From positions 1-64,000 of the forward strand of contig NZ_QKVL01000021.1 of NCBI RefSeq assembly GCF_003231275.1: 64,000 bases of DNA, given 5' to 3'. Under the pieces are notes generated by a model. It was not told where the DNA came from. It was given only the letters and a program-made list of their open reading frames with translations, and ran no database searches. Positions within the stretch are counted from its first letter, which is position 1. The number at the start of each line of letters is the position of its first letter. The position numbers and the translations under genes are program-made. Origin of the DNA: Pseudomonas huaxiensis. Lineage in GTDB: Bacteria; Pseudomonadota; Gammaproteobacteria; Pseudomonadales; Pseudomonadaceae. Positions 43,161 through 50,036 of the stretch are shown here, piece by piece.

Positions 43161-43173
43161 TTGTACGATAACC
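43161..43173. promoter_or_regulatory. Candidate GntR operator in front of kdgD
   Basis: TTGTACGATAACC, 50 bp upstream of the kdgD start; TACGAT within it could be the -10 box, so binding would block transcription. Copies at 43001 and 49795. Confidence 0.6.
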
Positions 43174-43222
43174 TACGTCCAATAACGATCATCCACTCCC
43201 GCGCCACAGGATGCCTACAACA

Positions 43223-44134
43223 ATGACTCCTCAAGAACTGCAATCCATTCTTTCCCACGGTCTGCTCTCGTTTCCTGTCACCGACTTCGATGCTCAGGGC
43301 GACTTCAACCCGGCGGGCTACATCAAGCGTCTGGAGTGGCTGGCGCCTTACGGTGCCAGCGCCCTGTTTGCCGCAGGCGGTACCGGTGAGTTCTTCTCGC
43401 TTGCCGCAAGTGAATACAGCCAGGTGATCAAGACTGCAGTCGACACCTGCGCGGGTTCGGTGCCTATCCTCGCCGGTGTAGGCGGTGCAACTCGCCAGGC
43501 CATCGAATATGCACAGGAAGCCGAGCGTCTCGGTGCCAAGGGCCTGCTGTTGCTGCCGCACTACCTGACCGAAGCCAGCCAGGACGGTGTTGCCGCCCAC
43601 GTCGAAGCCGTGTGCAAATCGGTGAAGATCGGTGTGGTGGTGTACAACCGTAATGTCTGCCGCCTGAACGCCGTGCAACTGGAACGTCTGGCCGAACGCT
43701 GCCCGAACCTGATCGGCTACAAGGACGGCCTGGGTGACATCGAGTTGATGGTGTCGATCCGTCGCCGCCTGGGCGATCGTTTCAGCTACCTGGGTGGCTT
43801 GCCCACCGCTGAAGTCTATGCCGCGGCCTACAAAGCGCTGGGTGTACCGGTCTACTCGTCGGCGGTATTCAACTTCGTGCCCAAGACTGCGATGGACTTC
43901 TACAACGCCATTGCCCGCGACGACCACGCCACTGTCGGCAAGCTGATCGATGATTTCTTCCTGCCGTACCTGGATTTGCGCAATCGCAAGGCCGGCTACG
44001 CCGTGAGTATCGTCAAGGCCGGTGCGAAAATCGCGGGCTACGACGCAGGCCCGGTTCGCACGCCACTCACCGACCTGACCGCCGAAGAAGTCGACCTGCT
44101 CGCCGCGTTGATGGACAAGATGGGCCCGCAGTAA
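43223..44134 (+). CDS. kdgD: 5-dehydro-4-deoxyglucarate dehydratase
   Basis: Class I aldolase-fold (DapA family) enzyme of 303 residues. It converts 5-dehydro-4-deoxyglucarate to 2,5-dioxopentanoate with loss of water and CO2. GLLSFPVTDFDAQGDFN and FAAGGTGEFFSLAASEY are family landmarks, NRNVCRL carries the Tyr neighbourhood, and LIGYKDGLGD has the Schiff-base Lys. ATG 43223 is preferred over ATG 43211, since AGGA lies at a proper distance only from the second and it gives the usual length. First gene of the catabolic cluster. Confidence 0.95.
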   Translation: MTPQELQSILSHGLLSFPVTDFDAQGDFNPAGYIKRLEWLAPYGASALFAAGGTGEFFSLAASEYSQVIKTAVDTCAGSVPILAGVGGATRQAIEYAQEAERLGAKGLLLLPHYLTEASQDGVAAHVEAVCKSVKIGVVVYNRNVCRLNAVQLERLAERCPNLIGYKDGLGDIELMVSIRRRLGDRFSYLGGLPTAEVYAAAYKALGVPVYSSAVFNFVPKTAMDFYNAIARDDHATVGKLIDDFFLPYLDLRNRKAGYAVSIVKAGAKIAGYDAGPVRTPLTDLTAEEVDLLAALMDKMGPQ

Positions 44135-44165
44135 GCGTCGCCCGCGGCCTGCCAGATGCCGCATC

Positions 44166-44188
44166 CCGGAACGGAAACACCGTTCCGG
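44166..44188. repeat. Hairpin between kdgD and the transporter gene
   Basis: CCGGAACGG-AAACA-CCGTTCCGG, perfect 9-bp arms, no T run. Likely a mRNA-stabilising or processing stem inside the operon. Confidence 0.6.
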
Positions 44189-44231
44189 TTACATGACCCA
44201 GCACAAAAATAAATAATGGGAGTAATTTCAG

Positions 44232-45599
44232 ATGCAAGCGACTAAAAAGACGCGTGTCCGCTATCTGATCCTGTTCATGTTGTTCCTCGTGACCACGATC
44301 AACTACGCCGACCGCGCGACTATCTCCATTGCCGGATCGAGCCTGCAAAAAGACCTGGGCATCGACGCTGTCACCCTCGGTTATATCTTCTCCGCCTTTG
44401 GCTGGGCCTACGTGCTCGGGCAGATTCCTGGCGGCTGGCTGCTGGACCGCTTCGGCTCGAAGAAGGTCTATGCGTTCAGTATCTTCACGTGGTCGTTGTT
44501 CACCGTGTTGCAGGGCTTCGTTGGCTACATGCCGGTGGCCAACGCAATCGTCGCATTGTTCATGCTGCGCTTCATGGTCGGTTTCGCTGAAGCGCCATCG
44601 TTCCCCGGCAATGCCCGCATCGTTGCGGCCTGGTTCCCCACCGCCGAGCGCGGTACGGCTTCGGCGATCTTCAACTCGGCTCAGTACTTCGCTACCGTGC
44701 TGTTCGCTCCGCTGATGGGCTGGATCGTTCACGCCTGGGGCTGGGAGCACGTGTTCATCGTGATGGGCGTGCTCGGTATCGGCTTCTCGGCGGTGTGGCT
44801 GAAGCTGGTCTACAACCCGAAGGAACACCCGATGATCGGTGCCCAGGAGCTGGAGTACATCGAGAAGAACGGTGGCCTGGTGGACATGGACAAGCCGCGC
44901 GCCGCGGGCGTTGCCAGCGGCCCGAAATGGGGCTACATCAAGCAACTGCTGTCCAGCCGCATGATGCTGGGCGTGTACCTCGGCCAGTACTGCATCAACG
45001 CCATCACTTACTTCTTCCTGACCTGGTTCCCGGTGTACCTGGTTCAGGAGCGCGGCATGTCGATCCTCAAGGCCGGTATCATCGCCTCGTTGCCGGCAAT
45101 CTGCGGCTTCATCGGCGGCGTGCTGGGCGGTGTGATTTCCGACCACTTGCTGCGCCGTGGCAACTCCCTGACCTTCGCCCGCAAGGCACCGATCGTGATC
45201 GGCCTGCTGCTGTCCACCACCATGGTCATTTGCAACTACGTTGATGCTGAGTGGATGGTGGTTGGCATCATGGCCCTGGCGTTCTTCGGCAAAGGCCTCG
45301 GCGCGCTGGGCTGGGCGGTGGTGTCCGACACCTCGCCGAAACAGATCGCCGGCCTGTCGGGCGGTATGTTCAATACCTTCGGCAACATCGCCTCGATCAC
45401 TACGCCAATCATCATCGGCTACATCATCAGTGCCACCGGTTCGTTCAAATGGGCCCTGGTGTACGTGGGTGCCAACGCCCTGGTCGCGGTGTTCAGCTAC
45501 CTGGTGATTGTCGGCCCGATCAAACGTATCGAGCTGCGTGACGTACCGGCGGATGAAGCTGCGCCGAAGCCGGCAGAACTGGCCAGCTCGCGCCACTGA
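44232..45599 (+). CDS. MFS transporter, galactarate/glucarate permease type
   Basis: A 455-residue major facilitator with 12 predicted membrane helices, of the anion:cation symporter group that includes GudP and GarP. INYADRATISIAG in helix 1, GQIPGGWLLDRFGSKKVY in the loop 2-3 region, and the GFAEAPSFPGNARIVAAWF signature are visible. It should import hexarates by proton symport. Located between kdgD and garD; gaps of 97 and 78 bp suggest one transcript. Confidence 0.92.
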   Translation: MQATKKTRVRYLILFMLFLVTTINYADRATISIAGSSLQKDLGIDAVTLGYIFSAFGWAYVLGQIPGGWLLDRFGSKKVYAFSIFTWSLFTVLQGFVGYMPVANAIVALFMLRFMVGFAEAPSFPGNARIVAAWFPTAERGTASAIFNSAQYFATVLFAPLMGWIVHAWGWEHVFIVMGVLGIGFSAVWLKLVYNPKEHPMIGAQELEYIEKNGGLVDMDKPRAAGVASGPKWGYIKQLLSSRMMLGVYLGQYCINAITYFFLTWFPVYLVQERGMSILKAGIIASLPAICGFIGGVLGGVISDHLLRRGNSLTFARKAPIVIGLLLSTTMVICNYVDAEWMVVGIMALAFFGKGLGALGWAVVSDTSPKQIAGLSGGMFNTFGNIASITTPIIIGYIISATGSFKWALVYVGANALVAVFSYLVIVGPIKRIELRDVPADEAAPKPAELASSRH

Positions 45600-45613
45600 G
45601 ACAGACACGCGAT

Positions 45614-45631
45614 GCCCGGCGCTTGCCGGGC
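45614..45631. repeat. Hairpin between the transporter gene and garD
   Basis: GCCCGGC-GCTT-GCCGGGC, 7-bp GC-only arms without a T run. A second intra-operon stem like the one at 44166. Confidence 0.55.
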
Positions 45632-45677
45632 GTTCGCGGATGAATAAAGCCTGGGAAACAACAAGAAGGGCACCATC

Positions 45678-47231
45678 ATGCAGTTGATCGAAACTTCCGA
45701 CTCGCCCCGCTACGTCCGCCTGCACGACGACGACAATGTCGTCGTCGTCGTCAACGATGGCGGGCTAGGTGAAGGCGCCTGCTTCGCCGACGGTCTGACC
45801 TTGGTCGAAGGCGTGCCGCAAAGCCACAAGGTTGCCACCCTCGACATCGCCAAGGGTGAGCCGGTGCGACGCTATGGACAGATCATCGGCTATGCCCTGG
45901 AAGACTTGCGTCGTGGCAGTTGGGTAAAAGAGAGTCAGCTGGCAATGCCAGCGGCGCCGGAACTGGACAGCCTGCCCCGTTGCGACGCGATTCCCGCTGC
46001 GCTGCCGCCACTTGAGGGCTTCACCTTCGAGGGCTACCGCAATGCCGATGGCACTGTGGGTACCCGCAACATCCTCGGCATCACCACTACCGTGCAATGC
46101 GTGACCGGCGTCCTCAATCACGCGGTCAAGCGCATTCGCGAAGAGCTGCTGCCCAAGTATCCCAACGTCGATGACGTGATCGCCCTGACCCACAGTTACG
46201 GCTGTGGCGTTGCGATCAGCGCCCGCGATGCCTACATCCCGATTCGCACGGTGCGCAACCTGGCCCGCAACCCCAACCTGGGCGGCGAGGCGCTGGTCAT
46301 CAGCCTGGGTTGTGAAAAGCTCCAGGCCGGCCAGGTGATGCACGACAACGACCCGTCGGTGGACCTCCGCGAGCCGTGGCTCTACAAACTGCAGGACGCC
46401 ACCCTCGGCTTCGTCGAGATGATCGAACAGATCATGGAACTGGCTGAAGCGCGCCTGATCAAGCTCGACCAGCGTCGCCGTGAGACCGTACCGGCCAGCG
46501 AGCTGATTCTTGGCATGCAGTGCGGTGGTAGCGATGCGTTCTCCGGCATTACCGCCAACCCGGCGCTGGGTTATGCCGCCGATCTGCTGGTTCGCGCGGG
46601 CGCCACGGTAATGTTCTCGGAAGTCACCGAAGTACGTGATGCCATCTACATGCTCACCTCTCGCGCCGAAACGCCGGAAGTGGCCGAGGCACTGATACGC
46701 GAGATGGACTGGTACGATCGCTATCTGCAAAGCGGTGAAGCGGATCGCAGCGCCAACACCACGCCGGGCAACAAGAAGGGCGGCCTGTCGAACATCGTCG
46801 AGAAGTCCCTCGGCTCCATCGTCAAGTCTGGCAGCGGCGCTATCCAGGGTGTGGTTGGTCCTGGCGAGCGGGTCGATCGCAAAGGCCTGATCTTCTGCGC
46901 CACCCCGGCCAGCGACTTCGTTTGCGGCACCCTGCAACTGGCGGCCGGGATGAACCTGCACGTCTTCACCACCGGGCGCGGTACCCCGTACGGCCTGGCC
47001 ATGGCGCCTGTGGTCAAGGTCTGCACCCGCAGCGAACTGGCTCAGCGCTGGCCGGATCTCATCGATATCGATGCCGGCCGTATTGCCACCGGCCGTTCGA
47101 CTATCGAGGAACTGGGCTGGGAGCTGTTCCACTACTACCTCGACGTCGCCAGCGGGCGTAAACAGACCTGGGCCGAGCAGCACAAGCTGCACAACGACAT
47201 CACGCTGTTCAATCCGGCGCCCATTACCTGA
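45678..47231 (+). CDS. garD: Galactarate dehydratase
   Basis: UxaA-family Fe-dependent dehydratase of 517 residues turning galactarate into 5-dehydro-4-deoxyglucarate, the substrate of KdgD. An N-terminal SAF domain (residues 1-95) precedes the catalytic part: TFEGYRNADGTVGTRNILGI, ALTHSYGCGVAI, VISLGCEKLQ, LGMQCGGSDAFSGITANPAL and FTTGRGTPYGLAMAPVVKV. A 12-bp perfect inverted repeat lies in codons 16-24. ATG 45678 follows AAGAAGG. Member of the kdgD-MFS-garD-dehydrogenase cluster. Confidence 0.96.
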   Translation: MQLIETSDSPRYVRLHDDDNVVVVVNDGGLGEGACFADGLTLVEGVPQSHKVATLDIAKGEPVRRYGQIIGYALEDLRRGSWVKESQLAMPAAPELDSLPRCDAIPAALPPLEGFTFEGYRNADGTVGTRNILGITTTVQCVTGVLNHAVKRIREELLPKYPNVDDVIALTHSYGCGVAISARDAYIPIRTVRNLARNPNLGGEALVISLGCEKLQAGQVMHDNDPSVDLREPWLYKLQDATLGFVEMIEQIMELAEARLIKLDQRRRETVPASELILGMQCGGSDAFSGITANPALGYAADLLVRAGATVMFSEVTEVRDAIYMLTSRAETPEVAEALIREMDWYDRYLQSGEADRSANTTPGNKKGGLSNIVEKSLGSIVKSGSGAIQGVVGPGERVDRKGLIFCATPASDFVCGTLQLAAGMNLHVFTTGRGTPYGLAMAPVVKVCTRSELAQRWPDLIDIDAGRIATGRSTIEELGWELFHYYLDVASGRKQTWAEQHKLHNDITLFNPAPIT

Positions 47232-47246
47232 TCGAACCCCATCCCC

Positions 47247-47302
47247 CAGTGGGAGCGTTGCTGCCGGTGATGACCGTAGTGCAGCCGGCACTGCTCCCGC
47301 TG
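47247..47302. repeat. Degenerate palindrome between garD and the dehydrogenase gene
   Basis: CAGTGGGAGCGTTGCTGCCGG pairs imperfectly with CCGGCACTGCTCCCGCTG. It looks like a worn relative of the GTGGGAG repeats or an intra-operon stem. Confidence 0.5.
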
Positions 47303-47330
47303 CCTCACCTTCAATCACCGGAGTCCCGAA

Positions 47331-48914
47331 ATGTCTGAAATTCTCGGCCACAACTTCATCGCCGGCCAGCGCAGCGCTGCCGGCGAGCAACGCCTGCAGA
47401 GCCTGGACGCTACCACCGGAGAGCCGCTGCCGTACAACTTTGCTCAGGCCACCGAAGCCGAAGTGGACCAGGCTGCCCTGGCTGCCGCCGCTGCCTTCAG
47501 CGAATTCCGCCAGTTGTCCCCGGCCCGACGTGCCGACTTCCTCGATGCCATCGCCGCCGAGCTGGATGAACTGGACGACGCCTTTGTCGCCATCGTCTCT
47601 CGTGAGACCGCCTTGCCCGCGGCCCGCATCCAGGGTGAGCGTGGCCGCACCAGTGGCCAGATGCGTCTGTTTGCCCAGGTGCTTCGCCGTGGCGATTTTC
47701 TCGGCGCCCGTATCGACCTGGCACTGCCCGAGCGCCAGCCGCTGCCGCGAGTCGATATTCGTCAGATGCGGATTGGCGTCGGTCCGGTGGCCGTATTTGG
47801 TGCCAGCAACTTCCCCCTGGCCTTCTCCACCGCCGGCGGCGATACCGCTGCCGCACTGGCGGCTGGCTGCCCGGTGGTGTTCAAGGCCCATAGCGGTCAC
47901 ATGGCTACCGCAGACCTGGTCGGTTGCGCCATTCAGCGCGCGGCCGAGCGCACGGGGATGCCCCGCGGCGTGTTCAATATGGTCTTTGGCGGCGGCGTGG
48001 GTGAATGGCTGGTCAAGCACCCGGCGATCCAGGCGGTCGGCTTCACCGGCTCGCTGAAAGGTGGCGATGCCCTTTGCCGTATGGCGGCCGAGCGCCCTCA
48101 GCCAATCCCGGTGTTCGCCGAGATGTCCAGCATCAACCCGGTGATCATCCTGCCGGGCGCCCTGGCCCGGCGCGGGGACGCCATTGCCCGCGAGCTGGCC
48201 GGCTCGGTGACCCTCGGCTGTGGCCAGTTCTGTACCAACCCGGGCCTGGTGATCGGCCTGCAATCTGCCGGGTTCAGTCGCCTCCTTGCCGACCTCGGCC
48301 AGCATCTCGACCAGCAGGCAGGGCAGACCATGCTCAATGCGGGCGGTTTGCGCAGCTATGCCGGTGGTTTGCAGCACCTGCATGACCACGAAGGCATCCA
48401 GCACCTGGCCGGTCAGCCGCAGCAAGGTAATCAGGCGCGTGCACAATTGTTCAAGGCCGATGCCCGCTTGCTGGTAGAGGCTGACCCACTATTGCAGGAA
48501 GAAGTATTCGGTCCGACTACCGTAGCCGTTGAAGTGGATGGCCATGAGCAGTTGCGTGATGCCCTGTTGGGGCTGCGTGGTCAACTGACCGCCACCCTGA
48601 TCGGCGAGCCGGAAGACCTGGAGGCTTTTGCCTGGCTGGTGCCGCTGCTGGAGGAGAAGGTTGGGCGAATCCTGCTCAATGGCTATCCGACCGGTGTCGA
48701 AGTCTGTGATGCCATGGTGCACGGCGGTCCGTATCCTGCGACGTCCGATGCCCGTGGGACCTCGGTGGGCACCCTTGCCATCGATCGCTTCCTGCGGCCG
48801 GTGTGCTACCAGAACTATCCGCAATCGCTGCTGCCGGAAGCGCTGCGCGATGCCAACCCGCTGGGCTTGCGGCGATTGGTGAATGGGCAGTGGAACGAAG
48901 GTGTGATCGGTTGA
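47331..48914 (+). CDS. 2,5-dioxopentanoate (2-oxoglutarate semialdehyde) dehydrogenase
   Basis: Aldehyde dehydrogenase of 527 residues. It oxidises 2,5-dioxopentanoate, the KdgD product, to 2-oxoglutarate with NAD(P), sending galactarate to the TCA cycle. GASNFPLAFSTAGGDTAAAL forms the cofactor site, FAEMSSINPVI holds the general-base Glu and LGCGQFCTNPGLVIG the catalytic Cys. It belongs to the long subfamily (KGSADH type II/III) that accompanies hexarate genes. It is 99 bp after garD and is followed by a terminator. Confidence 0.93.
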   Translation: MSEILGHNFIAGQRSAAGEQRLQSLDATTGEPLPYNFAQATEAEVDQAALAAAAAFSEFRQLSPARRADFLDAIAAELDELDDAFVAIVSRETALPAARIQGERGRTSGQMRLFAQVLRRGDFLGARIDLALPERQPLPRVDIRQMRIGVGPVAVFGASNFPLAFSTAGGDTAAALAAGCPVVFKAHSGHMATADLVGCAIQRAAERTGMPRGVFNMVFGGGVGEWLVKHPAIQAVGFTGSLKGGDALCRMAAERPQPIPVFAEMSSINPVIILPGALARRGDAIARELAGSVTLGCGQFCTNPGLVIGLQSAGFSRLLADLGQHLDQQAGQTMLNAGGLRSYAGGLQHLHDHEGIQHLAGQPQQGNQARAQLFKADARLLVEADPLLQEEVFGPTTVAVEVDGHEQLRDALLGLRGQLTATLIGEPEDLEAFAWLVPLLEEKVGRILLNGYPTGVEVCDAMVHGGPYPATSDARGTSVGTLAIDRFLRPVCYQNYPQSLLPEALRDANPLGLRRLVNGQWNEGVIG

Positions 48915-48929
48915 CCGATTGCAAAAAAT

Positions 48930-48955
48930 AGCCCCGCATTCGCGGGGCTTTTTTT
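48930..48955 (+). terminator. Rho-independent terminator
   Basis: AGCCCCGC-ATTC-GCGGGGCT followed by seven T. Closes the galactarate operon; the convergent GntR gene ends 12 bp further on. Confidence 0.92.
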
Positions 48956-48966
48956 GGGGCGTCTGG

Positions 48967-49746
48967 TCAGGCCTGGGTGATTCCCGGCACTTGTGTCCGG
49001 CTTTCCTGTTCCTCGGCGTCCTCATGGGCCTGGCGCAGTCGTTCCCGGCTATTGCTCAGGTGCATGCGCATTGCCATCTTCGCCCCTTCGCCATCGCGTC
49101 GAGCGATGGCCTCGTAGATCGCCTCATGCTCGTGGGCCAGTCGGCTCATGTAGTGCGGTTGATCATCGTGGGCGAGGTGGGCCGAGTTCACTCGGGTACG
49201 CGGGATGATGCTGGTGCCCAGATGATTGATGATGTCGGCAAAGTAGTGATTGCCGCTGGCCTGGGCGATCTGCAGGTGAAACTGGAAGTCTGCGGACACC
49301 GCATCCGACGAGTGGGCAACCCCTTCATTCAGGTCATCCAGTGCCGCCCGCATCCCGGCCAGCGCTGCGTCACTGCGTCGCTGCGCTGCCAGCCCTGCCG
49401 ATTCCACTTCCAGAGCGATCCGCAGCTCCAGCACCGCCAGTACTTCGCGAAGGGTGACGATGGTCGCTGGATCAATACGAAAGCCAGTGCCGCTCGGCTG
49501 GTCGAGCACGAAGGTGCCGATGCCGTGGCGGGTTTCCACCTGGCCCGCCGCCTGCAGCCGCGAAATCGCTTCGCGCACCACGGTCCGGCTCACGCCTTCT
49601 TCGGCCATGATCTGCGATTCCGTGGGGAGCTTGTCGCCGCGCTTGAGCTGGCCGCTACGGATGCGCTCGGTCAGCACCGTTACCAGTTCCTGGGTCAGGC
49701 TACGCGGCTTACGCCGGCCCCGTACCTGTAACTGCTGCTCTGTCAT
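48967..49746 (-). CDS. GntR/FadR-family regulator of the hexarate cluster
   Basis: A 259-residue regulator: N-terminal winged helix (SLTQELVTVLTERIRSGQLK, KLPTESQIMAEEGVSRTVVR) and C-terminal FCD ligand domain with metal-binding His positions (FQFHLQIAQASGNHYF, HEHEAIYEAI, MRMHLSNSRERL). ATG 49746 starts MTEQQLQ; the frame to 49773 crosses the leader. It lies at the end of the galactarate operon, convergent to it. A copy of the motif present before kdgD and the chemoreceptor occurs 49 bp upstream, so self-control and pathway control are likely. It may correspond to the regulator called GguR in other proteobacteria. Confidence 0.92.
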   Translation of the reverse strand: MTEQQLQVRGRRKPRSLTQELVTVLTERIRSGQLKRGDKLPTESQIMAEEGVSRTVVREAISRLQAAGQVETRHGIGTFVLDQPSGTGFRIDPATIVTLREVLAVLELRIALEVESAGLAAQRRSDAALAGMRAALDDLNEGVAHSSDAVSADFQFHLQIAQASGNHYFADIINHLGTSIIPRTRVNSAHLAHDDQPHYMSRLAHEHEAIYEAIARRDGEGAKMAMRMHLSNSRERLRQAHEDAEEQESRTQVPGITQA

Positions 49747-49794
49747 ACCTTGCCGTTCATGTAGGAAAAACAACGGTCATGATAGCCCATGCGG

Positions 49795-49807
49795 TTGTAC
49801 TATCACA
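49795..49807. promoter_or_regulatory. Candidate operator upstream of the GntR gene
   Basis: TTGTACTATCACA. Matches the kdgD site at 10 of 13 positions. Autoregulation is the simplest reading. Confidence 0.5.
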
Positions 49808-49911
49808 TCGCCGGGTTTGGAATCGTGGAGGAAAAAAGGCCTCGTCCCTGGCCGGGATAGCCTGCTTGCAGGCGAACGAAATCAAGCCTTGTGGCGCTTA
49901 TGGATAGGCAG

Positions 49912-49942
49912 AAATGCGAAAGCCGCGCAGAGCGCGGCTTTC
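49912..49942 (-). terminator. Terminator after the tRNA gene
   Basis: On the minus strand GAAAGCCGCGC-TCT-GCGCGGCTTTC, then a weak T-containing tail. It lies four bases past the CCA end of the tRNA. Confidence 0.75.
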
Positions 49943-49946
49943 AATC

Positions 49947-50023
49947 TGGTGGGCCCACACGGACTCGAACCGTGGACCAAAGGATTATGAGTCCTCTGCT
50001 CTAACCGACTGAGCTATAGGCCC
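49947..50023 (-). tRNA. tRNA with CAU anticodon, probably tRNA-Ile2
   Basis: A 77-nt cloverleaf with encoded CCA. Acceptor GGGCCTA pairs with TGGGCCC; the D arm has TAGCTCAGTCGGTTAGAGCA; the anticodon loop is CTCATAA (CAU) in the stem AGGA/TCCT; the T loop is TTCGAGT. The text GACTCATAATCC with TTTGGTC in the variable region is the Ile2 type, whose C34 is changed to lysidine, and it is unlike the elongator Met form. Elongator tRNA-Met is the alternative. Confidence 0.9.
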
Positions 50024-50036
50024 CAGAGGTCGCGGA

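Noticed and set aside
45765..48446. 893-codon open frame on the minus strand opposite garD and the aldehyde dehydrogenase
   Set aside because: It is antisense to two clear enzymes, has low-complexity composition rich in Gly, Ala, His and Gln, and matches no family. GC-rich DNA often leaves the complementary frame open.
49860..49873. GCCTGC-TT-GCAGGC palindrome near the GntR promoter
   Set aside because: Short, common in such DNA, and not placed as a terminator or operator.
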